A stretch of DNA of 64,000 nt. It comes from Austwickia sp. (lineage in GTDB: Bacteria > Actinomycetota > Actinomycetes > Actinomycetales > Dermatophilaceae). The position numbers and the translations under genes are program-made. Positions 27,517-36,755 of this stretch are shown in pieces (position 1 is the first letter of the stretch; every line of letters begins with the position of its first letter). The stretch covers positions 682,001 through 746,000 of the forward strand of contig CP064985.1 of assembly GCA_016699675.1 (NCBI GenBank). Reading direction: 5' to 3'. Under the pieces are notes generated by a model. The model was not told the origin of the DNA and did not search any database. It worked only from the letters and a program-made list of their open reading frames with translations.

Positions 27517-29082
27517 ATGACTTCAGCTGTAACCGCGCCGACGCTCAGGGATGTGAGGTGCGCGTCCCAGCCAGGCGGCGACGCATCGCGCGAAGCAGCG
27601 CTGGAGCAGGTGGTCTTCCGTGCTGACGACCGCCTCGACGAGTTCGCCTCGGAGCCCCTCAGCTCGCTGGCTTCGATGCGCGCATGGATCTCGAGCCTGG
27701 ACAGCGGGGGGCTCTCGTCGGCGGCGCTGGTGGATCTGCTCGGGGAGTTGGAGACCCTGAAGAACGTCGCGTGCGCGGCGCAGGCCCGAGCGGCCGTGGC
27801 TTTCGACCTGGCCCAGCGGGCCGAGCAGCGAGACGCGGGCGTGGCCGCGAGCCGGCTGGGTCGAGGGGTCGCCGAGCAGGTGGCGCTCGCGCGGCGGGAG
27901 TCTCCCAGCCAGGGCAGTCGGCTCCTCGGGTTGGCGAAAGCACTGTGCGGGTCCTCGGCCGAGCTGCCCGCGACGATGGCGCTCCTGGCCGCCGGCACGT
28001 TGAGCGAGTGGCGGGCCACCCTGATCGCGCGGGAGACCGCGTGCCTGGATCCCGAGCTGCGCCGGGCCGTGGACGCCGAGATGGCACCGACCGCCGCCAC
28101 CCTCTCCAACCGGCAGTTGGCCGCCGAGACCCGCGCGGCCGCCTACCGGCTGGACCCGGCCGGCGTGTTGGCTCGCCGAGCACACGCGGCCAAGGGCCGC
28201 TACGTCTCGCTGCGACCGGCCCCGGAATCGATGACCTACCTGACGGCGCTCCTCCCCCTGCGTGACGGGGTGGCCTGTTACGCCGCGCTGGCCAAGGCTG
28301 CCGACGCGGCCCTGGCCGCGGGCGCCGAAGCTGCGCAGACCGGCCCAGCCGACCCAACTGCTGCCGCCGCTCCCGCCGGGAACACCCCGAGCGCAGAGGC
28401 TCCCGCCGAACCACGGACCCGCGCGCAGCTGATGGCCGATCTGCTCGTGATCCGGCTCACCGGGCTGAGCCAGCCGGGCAGCGCCCCCGTCGAGGTCACT
28501 CTGGTCATGTCCGACCGCGCCCTGTTCGGCGACGAGGACCCCGCCTACGTGCCCGATTACGGCCCGATCCCCGCAGCGGAGGCCCGGTCCTGGCTCAACG
28601 ACGAGGGAGCCACGGCGTGGGTACGCCGGGTGTTCACCGACCCCGTCTCCGGCGGCGCCGACCACATCGACGAACGTCGCCGCGCGTTCCCCGCGCGGCT
28701 GCGGCGGCTGATCGTGGCCCGCGACCGCTACTGCCGCACGCCCTGGTGCGGCGCCCCGATCCGAGACCTCGACCACGCCCATCCCCACGCCGCGGGCGGG
28801 CCTACCAGCCTCGCCAACGGCCAGGGCCTCTGCCAGCGCTGCAATCAGGCCAAGACCGCTCCCGGCTGGACGGCTCGTGTCGTCCCCCCAAGCGATCGAG
28901 CGGCCCCGGGCGCGGGCCGGGACGCGGGGCGCCACGCCGTACGCACCCGCACCCCCACCGGCCACAGCTACGACTCCACCGCCCCCGCCCTGGCCCCGCC
29001 GCGCACCCCCGCGCCCCCGATCTTCCTGCCGCGAATCGTCCCTGACGAGCCCTACGACGACCAGGCAGAGTTCGACGACTGA
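27517..29082 (+). CDS. DUF222 / HNH endonuclease domain protein (13E12-repeat type)
   Basis: A 521-residue member of the actinobacterial 13E12/REP family. The N-terminal DUF222 region (about 50-350) includes LSSAALVDLLGELETLKNVACAAQ. The C-terminal HNH nuclease (about 390-450) has RDRYCRTPWCGAPIRDLDHAHPHAAGG and GLCQRCNQAKTAPGW, with the Cys pairs for structural zinc and the DLDH metal site. The last 70 residues are Pro-rich and disordered-looking. Such genes occur in multiple copies and may be mobile, but I see no target-site or intron features. The upstream AT-rich region sets it apart from its neighbours. Confidence 0.9.
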   Translation: MTSAVTAPTLRDVRCASQPGGDASREAALEQVVFRADDRLDEFASEPLSSLASMRAWISSLDSGGLSSAALVDLLGELETLKNVACAAQARAAVAFDLAQRAEQRDAGVAASRLGRGVAEQVALARRESPSQGSRLLGLAKALCGSSAELPATMALLAAGTLSEWRATLIARETACLDPELRRAVDAEMAPTAATLSNRQLAAETRAAAYRLDPAGVLARRAHAAKGRYVSLRPAPESMTYLTALLPLRDGVACYAALAKAADAALAAGAEAAQTGPADPTAAAAPAGNTPSAEAPAEPRTRAQLMADLLVIRLTGLSQPGSAPVEVTLVMSDRALFGDEDPAYVPDYGPIPAAEARSWLNDEGATAWVRRVFTDPVSGGADHIDERRRAFPARLRRLIVARDRYCRTPWCGAPIRDLDHAHPHAAGGPTSLANGQGLCQRCNQAKTAPGWTARVVPPSDRAAPGAGRDAGRHAVRTRTPTGHSYDSTAPALAPPRTPAPPIFLPRIVPDEPYDDQAEFDD

Positions 29083-29156
29083 CGACCCGGGTTTGCGTCG
29101 CACCGACCACTAGCCTGGCGCTGACGACCCCTGCGCCCCTGCGAAAGGACCACGAG

Positions 29157-29633
29157 ATGACCGCGGATGCCCCGGCGAACCAAGAGATCAGCCAGGACCT
29201 GTACGACAAGCTGGCCGCCGACCCCTTCGCCAAGCTGCTGGGCATCCGCATCGACTCGATCCAGCCCGGCTACGCGCGCGCGTCGATGGTGCTGACCGCC
29301 GAGATGCTCAACGCCGTGAGCACCGCCCACGGCGGCGTCATGATGGCCCTGATCGACGTGGTCCACGCCGCGGTGAGCAACAGCCACGGCACGCTCGCCG
29401 TCGCGCAGGACGTGCACACGGAGTTCCTCAGCGCCGGCGCTGAGGGCGACACGTTGACGTGTGAGGGGGTCGAGATCAGCCTCTCGAAGCGGACCGCCGT
29501 CTTCCGCATCGACTGCTGGCGGGAGGGCCGCGACGGCAAGGAGCGCCGCCTGCTCGCGACGGCTCTGGCGCGGGTGTTCCGGATCGGTACGCCGTGGATC
29601 ACCGACGGCTCCGGCGGGTCGAGCCAGGACTAG
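29157..29633 (+). CDS. PaaI-family hotdog thioesterase
   Basis: Acyl-CoA thioesterase of the hotdog fold, 158 residues. The key segment is LNAVSTAHGGVMMALIDVVHAAVSN, where HGG followed by an acidic residue forms the PaaI active site; LLGIRIDSIQPGYARA and EFLSAGAEGDTLTCEG complete the fold. It may clear stalled phenylacetyl-CoA-type thioesters, but no paa genes are near. The ATG has aaagga about 9 nt upstream. Its stop overlaps the convergent WYL regulator stop by 4 nt. Confidence 0.88.
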   Translation: MTADAPANQEISQDLYDKLAADPFAKLLGIRIDSIQPGYARASMVLTAEMLNAVSTAHGGVMMALIDVVHAAVSNSHGTLAVAQDVHTEFLSAGAEGDTLTCEGVEISLSKRTAVFRIDCWREGRDGKERRLLATALARVFRIGTPWITDGSGGSSQD

Positions 29634-30619
29634 CCCGACGCCGCGAGGCGGCCCCGGATGACGCCGAACGCCTCCCGGAGCGAGGCGGGCTCCACGTCCG
29701 CCAGCGCCGTATCGAAGGTGATGAACAGGCCGGCCACGCCGGCCCACGACCAGGCCCCGATGGTGAGCCGGCAGCGGCCGTCGTCGATCGCCTCGACGAC
29801 CGAACCGCCGGGGGCCCAGCGGGCCACCACGTCCGCGGGGAGGGCCAGGGTCGCGGATCCGACGCACTGCCATTGGCCTGGGGTGTCGCCGCGATCCGGG
29901 TTCTGGACGACGAGGCGGCTGAGGTCGTCGGCGGTCAGCGGGTGCGCCGGGAAGGGCGCGCCGGCGCCGGTGCGCGGCCGGATCCGGTCGACCCGAAAGG
30001 TGTGCCACATCAGATCGCGGTGGTCCCGCGCGACGACGTACCACCGGCCCGCCCACACGACGAGGTGGTGCGGCTGCACCTCGCGCGGCGGCCGGAAGCC
30101 CGGCTCACCGGGTCCGGGGAGGTGACCCTCCGCGGTCGTCTCGTCGAACCGCAGCACGCGCCGCAAGCGGATGGCCGACCCGACCACCTGCAGGGTCGCC
30201 ACGTCGACGGGCGCAGCGGCGAAGTCCCAGTAATTGCGCAGGGCGCTGACCTCGAACGCCTCGCTCGCCGCTCGCAACCGAGCGGGCAGCACCTGTCGAA
30301 GCGTGGTGAGGGCCCGAGCGACCGCGTCGTCGATGCCCCTGACCGTGGCCGGCGCCGTCTGCAGAGCGAGGGCGATCGCGATGGCCTGGTCGTCGTCGAG
30401 GACGAGCGGCGGCAGCTTCCCCCCGGGCCCCAGCCGGTAGCCCCCGCCGGGGCCCTTGCCCGCCTCGACGGGATAGCCCAGGTCCCGCAGGGTCTCGACG
30501 TCCCGCCGCAGGGTACGCACCGAGATCCCCAGCCGGTCGGCCAACGCGGCGCCGGGCCAGTCGGAGCGCGCCTGGAGCAGCGACAACAGCCGCAGGATGC
30601 GCGCAGATGTATCGGCCAT
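29630..30619 (-). CDS. WYL-domain transcriptional regulator (HTH_11 + WYL)
   Basis: The N-terminal winged helix (SARILRLLSLLQARSDWPGAALADRLGISVRTLRRDVETLRDLGYP) and glycine-rich wing (KGPGGGYRLGPGG) are followed by a WYL ligand-binding domain (HLVVWAGRWYVVARDHRDLMWHTFRVDRI) and a C-terminal domain. The 329-residue length is usual. WYL proteins often sense nucleic acids or small ligands. It is divergent from the DHA2-type MFS exporter across about 60 bp and is the obvious candidate to regulate it. Confidence 0.9.
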   Translation of the reverse strand: MADTSARILRLLSLLQARSDWPGAALADRLGISVRTLRRDVETLRDLGYPVEAGKGPGGGYRLGPGGKLPPLVLDDDQAIAIALALQTAPATVRGIDDAVARALTTLRQVLPARLRAASEAFEVSALRNYWDFAAAPVDVATLQVVGSAIRLRRVLRFDETTAEGHLPGPGEPGFRPPREVQPHHLVVWAGRWYVVARDHRDLMWHTFRVDRIRPRTGAGAPFPAHPLTADDLSRLVVQNPDRGDTPGQWQCVGSATLALPADVVARWAPGGSVVEAIDDGRCRLTIGAWSWAGVAGLFITFDTALADVEPASLREAFGVIRGRLAASG

Positions 30620-30680
30620 GCCGCGATCATGCCGTCGGTGGCGGACATTCGATGGCCGCCACCGCTGTCACGGTGCGGGC

Positions 30681-32183
30681 ATGGATCCCACCACGCACCC
30701 GCTGACCAGCTCCCCGCCCGAGCCCGCCGTCCTGTCGGGCCGCCCGGCCGCGATGGCCCTGCTCGTCGTCCTGTTCGCCGCGTTCATGGACCTGCTCGAC
30801 GTGACGATCGTGACCGTCGCCGCGCCGCACATCGCCGCCGATCTGCAGGCGTCGCCGGCGCAGCTGCAGTGGCTACTCGCCGCCTACCCGCTGGCCCTCG
30901 GGTCGGGGTTGATCACCGGCGGCCGGCTCGGCGACGACTACGGCCGCAGGAGGGTCTTCCTGGTCTCGTTGGGCTGCTTCGCCGTCGCCTCGGCGGCGTG
31001 CGCGCTGGCCCCTTCGGCCACGGGTCTGGTCCTCCTGCGCGCGGTCCAGGGACTGGCCGGCGGGTTCATGGTGCCGCAGGTTCTCGGGATCATCCGGTCG
31101 TCGTTCGCGCCGGCCGCGCGGGCGAAGGCCTTCGGCGCGTACGGCGCCGTGCAGGGCCTCGCCTCCGTCGCCGGCCCCCTGCTGGGTGGCGCGCTCGTCG
31201 ACGCGAACCTGTGGGGCCTCGACTGGCGCACCATCTTCTGGCTCAACCTGCCCGTCGCCGCCGTCGCCCTGGTCCTGGGCGCCCGGGTGCTTCCGGAGTC
31301 CCTCGCCGGGGCTCGCGCGCGCCTCGACGCGGTCGGCGCCTGCCTGGGCTCCGTCGTCGTGTTCTTCGTGCTGTTGCCGCTGGTGCAGGGCCGCGACTGG
31401 GGGTGGCCGGCGTGCGGGTGGGCCCTCCTGGGCGGCGGCCTGCTGCTTGCCGTCGCCTTCGTCGGCTACGAGCGACGCGTCGCGCGCCGCGGCGGGCAGC
31501 CGATGCTCGAGCCGGCGCTCCTCGCGATCCGGCCCTTCGTCGCGGGCCTGGCCGCCGCGGCGCTCTTCTTCGGCGGCCTGGCCCCGTTCTTCCTGGTGTT
31601 CTCCGTCTACCTGCAGGTCGGCACCGGCCGCTCGGCATGGGATACGGGGCTGGTGATGCTGCCGTACGCCGTGGGTTCGCTGCTCACCTCCGGCGCCGGG
31701 GTGGCGCTCGCCGCGAGGGCCGGGCGGGCGCTGCTGATCGTCAGCTCGCTGACGCTGGCCGGGGCGCACGCGCTGTTGTGGTGGCTGGTGCGGGACGGCG
31801 CGACGCCCCCGTCGTCCTGGTCCTTGGCGGTGGCGATGTTCGTCGGTGGCCTGGGGCTCGGGCTCGGCGCGCCCATTCTCGTCAACGTGGTGCTTGCTGG
31901 AGTTCCCGGCCGCCACGCCGGGGCCGCGGGCGGCGTGCTGTCGACGATCACGCAGCTCGCGGGTGCCGTGGGCGTGGCCGTCCTCGGCACGGTCTTCTTC
32001 GCCGCGCTCACCCCTGCGAGCACGGCCCGGGCCGCCGGCGGGGCCGCCTCGTACGGCCACGCCCTGGCGCAGGTGATGCCTTGGCAGGTCACGACGTACC
32101 TCCTCGCCGCCCTCGCGATGCTCGCCCTCCCCCCGCGCGCGGCCGCCCCAGCGGGAGGATCGGACGCGGTGCCGCTACGGTGA
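30681..32183 (+). CDS. MFS drug exporter, DHA2 (14-TM, EmrB/QacA-like)
   Basis: A 500-residue exporter with about 14 helices. The DHA2 signature near TM1 reads LFAAFMDLLDVTIVTVAAPHIAADLQAS; motif A is GGRLGDDYGRRRVFLVS and motif C-like glycines follow in GPLLGGALVD. Its substrate is unknown. It is controlled presumably by the divergent WYL regulator, and the SDR oxidoreductase begins 4 nt after its stop, so the two are cotranscribed. Confidence 0.9.
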   Translation: MDPTTHPLTSSPPEPAVLSGRPAAMALLVVLFAAFMDLLDVTIVTVAAPHIAADLQASPAQLQWLLAAYPLALGSGLITGGRLGDDYGRRRVFLVSLGCFAVASAACALAPSATGLVLLRAVQGLAGGFMVPQVLGIIRSSFAPAARAKAFGAYGAVQGLASVAGPLLGGALVDANLWGLDWRTIFWLNLPVAAVALVLGARVLPESLAGARARLDAVGACLGSVVVFFVLLPLVQGRDWGWPACGWALLGGGLLLAVAFVGYERRVARRGGQPMLEPALLAIRPFVAGLAAAALFFGGLAPFFLVFSVYLQVGTGRSAWDTGLVMLPYAVGSLLTSGAGVALAARAGRALLIVSSLTLAGAHALLWWLVRDGATPPSSWSLAVAMFVGGLGLGLGAPILVNVVLAGVPGRHAGAAGGVLSTITQLAGAVGVAVLGTVFFAALTPASTARAAGGAASYGHALAQVMPWQVTTYLLAALAMLALPPRAAAPAGGSDAVPLR

Positions 32184-32187
32184 GGCC

Positions 32188-33090
32188 ATGGCACGGTGGA
32201 CAGCGACAGACATGCCCGATCAGAGCGGCCGCACCTTCGTCGTGACGGGGGCGAACTCGGGGCTCGGACTGCACACCGCCAAGGCGCTGGTGGCCAAGGG
32301 GGCACACGTCGTACTCGCCTGCCGCGACGCGGCCAAGGCCGACGCGGCGCGCGAGGAGGTCCAGGGGGAGGCCGCGACCGGTACGTCGGAGGTGCGCCTC
32401 CTCGACCTGTCCGACCTGCACTCGGTCCGGTCGTTCGCGAGCGACCTCGGCGACCGTCCGGTGGACGTGCTCATCAACAACGCCGGCATCATGGCCGTGC
32501 CGCTGGGCCGCACCGCGCAGGGCTTCGAGAGCCAGTTCGGCACCAACGTGCTCGGCCACTTCCTGCTGACGGCGCTGCTCGCGCCGCGGCTGACGGACCG
32601 CGTGGTGTGGCTGAGTTCGGCGGTGCACCGCAACGGCGAGATCGACCTCGACGACCTCAACTGGGAGCGGCGGCCGTACAGCCCGTGGAAGGCGTACGGG
32701 CAGAGCAAGCTCGCCGACCTGATGCTGGCCTACGAGATGCAGCGGCGCCTGACCCGGTCCGGCTCGCGGCTGCGGTCGATGGCCGCCCACCCGGGCTACT
32801 CGGCGACCAACCTGCAGTCGCACACCCGCACCTGGCAGGACCAGGTCATGGGCCTGTTCAACAAGGTGCCGTTCATCGCCCAGCCGGCCGAGATGGGCGC
32901 GCTCCCCACGCTGTTCGCGGCCACGGTGCCGGATCTCGCCGGGGGCACGTACGTCGGGCCGGACGGCTTCATGGAGGCGCAGGGTCACCCCCGTCCGGTC
33001 GGCTCGTCGGCCCGCTCCCACGACGCCCAGCTGGCGGCGGCGCTGTGGACGCGGTGCGAGGAACTCACGGGCCAGCCGTTCGAGATCTGA
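32188..33090 (+). CDS. Short-chain dehydrogenase/reductase (retinol-dehydrogenase-like)
   Basis: NAD(P)-dependent oxidoreductase, 300 residues. TGANSGLGLHTAKAL is the cofactor loop, NNAGIM follows beta4, and the catalytic Ser and Tyr-x3-Lys are in VVWLSSAVH and YGQSKLA. The atypical spacing and the C-terminal extension match WWOX/retinol-dehydrogenase-like SDRs common in actinobacteria. It is co-directional with the MFS gene 4 nt upstream. Confidence 0.92.
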   Translation: MARWTATDMPDQSGRTFVVTGANSGLGLHTAKALVAKGAHVVLACRDAAKADAAREEVQGEAATGTSEVRLLDLSDLHSVRSFASDLGDRPVDVLINNAGIMAVPLGRTAQGFESQFGTNVLGHFLLTALLAPRLTDRVVWLSSAVHRNGEIDLDDLNWERRPYSPWKAYGQSKLADLMLAYEMQRRLTRSGSRLRSMAAHPGYSATNLQSHTRTWQDQVMGLFNKVPFIAQPAEMGALPTLFAATVPDLAGGTYVGPDGFMEAQGHPRPVGSSARSHDAQLAAALWTRCEELTGQPFEI

Positions 33091-33105
33091 GCGGGCGCCC
33101 CGCCT

Positions 33106-33950
33106 TCAGCCTGTCCAGGCCGCGCGGATCCGCTCCGCGACGCGAGCCGCCTGGTCGCGACCGGCTCGTACGGCGGCGCCGGCCAGACCGGGATTCAGCG
33201 GGTTGCCGAGCATCGAGCGGCGCGCGATCCGGTCCGGGGTGACTTCCACGCTGGTCACGTCGGTCCCGAGGGACCGCAGCTGGTACGGCGTCCTCGCGGC
33301 GGCGCGCATGCCGCCCGGCTGGGGGGCGAGCACCACGACGACGCTGCACCCGGTGGCCAGATCGGCATTGGCGCCGCTCCGCAGCCCGCCGTCGAGGTAG
33401 TCGCGATCGCCGATCCGTACCGGCGGCCACACCCCCGGAACGGCGCAGCTGGCCGCCACCGCGTCCACCACGTCGGGGGTGGAGTCGCGCCCGAAGACGT
33501 GCAGCCGCCCGGAGTCGGCGTCCACCGCCGTCAGCCACAACCCGCGCTCCGGCCAGTCCGGCCAGGTGGTGCGCTCCAGGCGCCGTTCGATGACGGCACG
33601 GCGTTCCGGCGGCTTGACGGTGGCCGTGGCTCGGGCCCGCCGACCCAACCGGGCCAGCGCGCCGTACCCCTCCGGCCCCGCCAAAGCGGTCCACAGGATC
33701 GGGAGCATCACGGCGGGACCGCTGCGGGCGGGCAGCTCCCGCGAGCGACCCTCCACCTGCGCGGCGTACAGGTCCTCCAGGGTCCGCCCGGACCGCAGGT
33801 TCGCCCCGACGGCGGCGCCCGCGGAGGTGCCGATAATCAGGTCGGCGTCGCGCAGGTCGAGCCCCAGGTCGGCCAGGCCGACCAATAACCCGGTCTCCCA
33901 GGCGATCCCGACCAGGCCCCCACCCCCAGCACCAACGCGCGCCGCTCCAT
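33106..33950 (-). pseudogene. Patatin-like phospholipase, one-base frameshift near the N-terminus
   Basis: Lipid acyl hydrolase with a Ser-Asp dyad: the nucleophile is in IIGTSAGAAVG and the Asp in YLDGGLRSGANAD. The natural N-terminus (ATG 33950, MERRALVLG) is in another frame from the rest. Restoring one G in the ccccc/ccccc runs at 33917-33928 joins VLG to GGGLVGIAWETGLLVGLADLG, recreating the oxyanion-hole glycine motif and about 281 residues. As written, only a start downstream (from about 33885) would give protein and it would lack the glycine motif. Confidence 0.8.
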
Positions 33951-33959
33951 CCGCTCACC

Positions 33960-34214
33960 CTAATCTCCGGGTTTGGCGCCGTGGCTAACGGCAGCGTCGC
34001 CGCCGCGCTCGGAGCAGGAGTCGCCGTGATGAGCCTTTTTCTTGACTCGTCGAATGGTGGCCACGGTCTCCCAAGTCCCGAACAGGACGACGACGACCAG
34101 TCCGCCCATGTAGGCGGGCCACTCACCGGTGCGGATGCCCTGCACCGCGACGACCAGGCACGCCAGGACGAGCACGGTCAACAGAACGACACGCCACCGA
34201 TGTCGGCCATCCAT
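33960..34214 (-). CDS. Small two-helix membrane protein
   Basis: An 84-residue product with two membrane helices (RVVLLTVLVLACLVVAVQGI and MGGLVVVVLFGTWETVATI) and a basic then polar tail. No family recognised. It is the last of four short membrane-protein genes on the minus strand between 34.0 and 35.4 kb, 10 nt upstream of the patatin start. Confidence 0.6.
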   Translation of the reverse strand: MDGRHRWRVVLLTVLVLACLVVAVQGIRTGEWPAYMGGLVVVVLFGTWETVATIRRVKKKAHHGDSCSERGGDAAVSHGAKPGD

Positions 34215-34322
34215 GTGCGCAGCCTAGGCCTGGAGCAACGGCGCCTCGGTGGAAAGCCTGTCGTGAGGATCCGGCTCACCCGCCGTCGTCGTGCTCGAAG
34301 CCGTACGTCGTGCTCGATCCGG

Positions 34323-34544
34323 CTACCGGGGTCCCACCGCTTGGATCTGTTCGGCACGAATGCCCCTCACGACGATCATGAGAGTCAACGTAACCACGAT
34401 CGCAAACCAGGCAAGTTTTGAGATGGACCATTCGCCGCGCATTGCCATTTCAAAGATGTGCATCAGCACTCCACTGAAGACAAGCATCCCGCCGACAAAA
34501 AGAAGTCGTTGACGCCAGGACCAGCGGATGGGCTGTCGCGACAT
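34323..34544 (-). CDS. Small two-helix membrane protein
   Basis: From ATG 34544 (MSRQPIRWSWRQRLL) the 73-residue protein has two helices, LLFVGGMLVFSGVLMHIFEMA and LAWFAIVVTLTLMIVV. The amino-acid pattern of a basic N-terminus and hydrophobic hairpin parallels the neighbours at 33960-34214 and 34705-34911. Local GC is lower than in surrounding genes, which hints at acquired DNA. Function unknown. Confidence 0.6.
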   Translation of the reverse strand: MSRQPIRWSWRQRLLFVGGMLVFSGVLMHIFEMAMRGEWSISKLAWFAIVVTLTLMIVVRGIRAEQIQAVGPR

Positions 34545-34704
34545 GGTTCGACAGTACGCCGGCGCCGTCCTCATCGCCCCTGGATTTCCGCGCATGGCGG
34601 GACGCACAGCGTCACCTGGCATTGAGCCGGCAGGTGGTGAACCTCGCCGACAGGTTAGACTCGGCGTCCGCCGAAGGGCCCACCGGGACGTACGTGTCGT
34701 CGCG

Positions 34705-34911
34705 TCACTGATTGCTGCCCTGGCGGCGACGAAGAGTGATCATTGCTCCGATCAAACTCCCGAGCGGCATGAATCCGCAGGAGAAGAGCACATACCAGAG
34801 CGTCGGAGGCTGCGCGTCCGTGACTATGCCGATCAAGCCGGCAATGATCACGGCGGCCCCCAAAAGCACAGCCACGACGACGTACGTTAGGGCCTTCGCG
34901 CGGGGCGTCAC
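34705..34911 (-). CDS. Small two-helix membrane protein
   Basis: A 68-residue product from the GTG at 34911 (MTPRAKALTYVVVAVLLGAAVIIAGLIGIV) with a second helix TLWYVLFSCGFMPLGSLIGAMITL and a basic end RRRQGSNQ. A longer frame opens upstream to 35034 but that part is not protein-like. Function unknown; possibly paralogous in plan to its two downstream neighbours. Confidence 0.55.
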   Translation of the reverse strand: MTPRAKALTYVVVAVLLGAAVIIAGLIGIVTDAQPPTLWYVLFSCGFMPLGSLIGAMITLRRRQGSNQ

Positions 34912-34978
34912 GCCTGACAGGCTAATCCACACTGATTCGCAGGGCACCGGGTCAGCAGCGCTGCCCCACCGCACCTGG

Positions 34979-35407
34979 CTAGGATCGCCTGCGAAACACG
35001 AGCAGCGTGCCCGCAAATATGACAGCGCCCGCAATGCCTATGCCAGCCCCGGCGCCCGCCAACCGGCCAGCGTGAGTAACGCTTCCCGCGACGAACAGCA
35101 CGACTCCCGTCCCACAGAGCCCGACCTGCATGGCCAACACGGAGAGGGCACGAAACCAACGGGTGGGCACGTCCAGTTCGGCGGACTTGATAGCCTGACC
35201 CTCCGCGCGTTTGGCCAACCACATCGTGAACGAGACCCACGAAAACCATTGCCCGACGGCGGTACCGAGAACAATGGCTCCCACCACCAGCGCCCACTCC
35301 GACTGTTGTCGAGTCGCGAACACCACGAGGAAACAGCCCAGCGCCGAGCCGACGCCGCCGGACCACAAACTTTGACGCTGCAACTTATGCGCGTCGGCAG
35401 TAGTCAT
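34979..35407 (-). CDS. Four-helix membrane protein
   Basis: A 142-residue protein with helices near residues 13-31 (SLWSGGVGSALGCFLVVF), 38-60, 88-108 and 113-136 (AGAGAGIGIAGAVIFAGTLLVF). No recognised family. It is the first gene of the run of four small membrane proteins and diverges from the ybiU-like gene over about 50 bp. Confidence 0.6.
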   Translation of the reverse strand: MTTADAHKLQRQSLWSGGVGSALGCFLVVFATRQQSEWALVVGAIVLGTAVGQWFSWVSFTMWLAKRAEGQAIKSAELDVPTRWFRALSVLAMQVGLCGTGVVLFVAGSVTHAGRLAGAGAGIGIAGAVIFAGTLLVFRRRS

Positions 35408-35460
35408 CCCCCGAAGCTAGCCGACACGTCGCTGTCAGGCCCGAGCGAAAGGTTCGTTTC

Positions 35461-36718
35461 ATGCAGGTCCAGGCATCGATACCGCCCGCCGACGTGGCAG
35501 AGGCAATCCGGACTGCCAAGGTCCAGTTGCGCTCCGACATCGGCGACGTCGGCACGGCGTACGCGATAGTGCTCGACCATCTCCGCCCCGCGGTCGCCGA
35601 AAATCGTCGCCCGGCGGGACGCGGGCGGGTCGGTGTGGCCGGAGGTCAGCTACGACGATCTTGCTGCGAGCGGCCTGGATGACGAGGTCCGTGACCTTGT
35701 CCGTAGGCGCGGCTGCCTCGTGGTGCGCGGACACTTCTCCCATGATCAGGCCCTCGACTGGGACCGCCGGCTCGAGGCCTACGTCGACGCGAACGACTTC
35801 GCCACCGTCTACCGCGGGGCCGGTGATGACTTCTTCGGGACGACGTCGGCCTCCAAGCCGAGCATCTACCCGGTGTACTGGTCGCCGACGCAGATGGAGG
35901 CGCGTCAGTCCGAGCGGATGGCGGTAGTCCAAAGCTTCCTCAATCGTCTCTGGACCTTCGAGTCCGAGGGGACGGTGTGGTTCAACCCCGACGTGAATAC
36001 GCTCTATCCCGATCGCATCCGCCGCCGGCCGCCGGGGACCGACAACGACGGCCTGGGCGCCCACTGCGATTCCGGCTCTCTGGAGCGTTGGCTGCTTCCG
36101 GAATACCGTCGCGTGTACCGGGCGCTGTTCGACGGGAAACCGCAGGACTACGACCCGTGGGACGCCGCGTACCGGCCGCTGATGAACGAGTACGAGGGTG
36201 GTACGACGATGTGCTCGGCCTTCCGGACGTTCCAGGGCTGGACCGCGTTGTCCGACATGGAGAACGACCAAGGTGTACTGCATGTCCTGCCAATCCCGGA
36301 GGCCATCGGAGCGATTCTCCTCCGCGCCCTGCTGCCCGACGTGCCCGAGGACGAGCTGTGTGGCGCCATGGCGCAGCGGGTTCTCCCGGTTCTCGACCGC
36401 TGGCATCCGGAGCTCCTCGCCGCGATGACGCCGATCCCGGACCTCAAGGCCGGCGACTCGGTCTGGTGGCACGCCGACCTGGTGCATTCCGTCGGTGCGG
36501 TCCGGAATCAGAAGGGCTGGGGCAATGTCATGTACATCCCCGCCGCGCCGATGTGCGACAAGAACCTGACTTTCGCCCGGCAGTGCTATGCCGACTTCGT
36601 CGCGGGCCGCTCTCCCCAGGACTTCCCCCAGGAGGATTACGAGGTCGGCTGGACGGGACGCTTCGCGCCCGCGGACCTCAACGACAACGGACGTCGCGGC
36701 TTGGGTCTGGCGGAGTAA
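35461..36718 (+). pseudogene. ybiU: YbiU-type DUF1479 dioxygenase-like protein, one-base frameshift
   Basis: Member of DUF1479, a cupin-fold family resembling Fe(II)/2-oxoglutarate oxygenases. The main frame (from WPEVSYDDL, about 35636) is highly similar to E. coli YbiU throughout: SFLNRLWTFESEGTVWFNPDV, RRRPPGTDNDGLGAHCDSGSLERWLLP (HxD metal ligands), GDSVWWHADLVHSVG and NVMYIPAAPMCDKNL. The N-terminus (ATG 35461, PPADVAEAIRTAKVQLRSDIGDV) is in another frame. Removing one A from gaaaat (35600-35603) gives VAEIVARRDAGGSVWPEVSYDDL and a 418-residue protein, close to YbiU's length. Either a sequencing indel or a fresh mutation. Confidence 0.88.
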
Positions 36719-36755
36719 ACGTTCTCCAACCGTACGCCGAGGGCGGCCTCACGCT

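Noticed and set aside
27517..29082. HNH gene considered as a group II intron or homing element
   Set aside because: It is a free-standing DUF222-HNH gene; no reverse transcriptase, intron ends or split host gene are visible.
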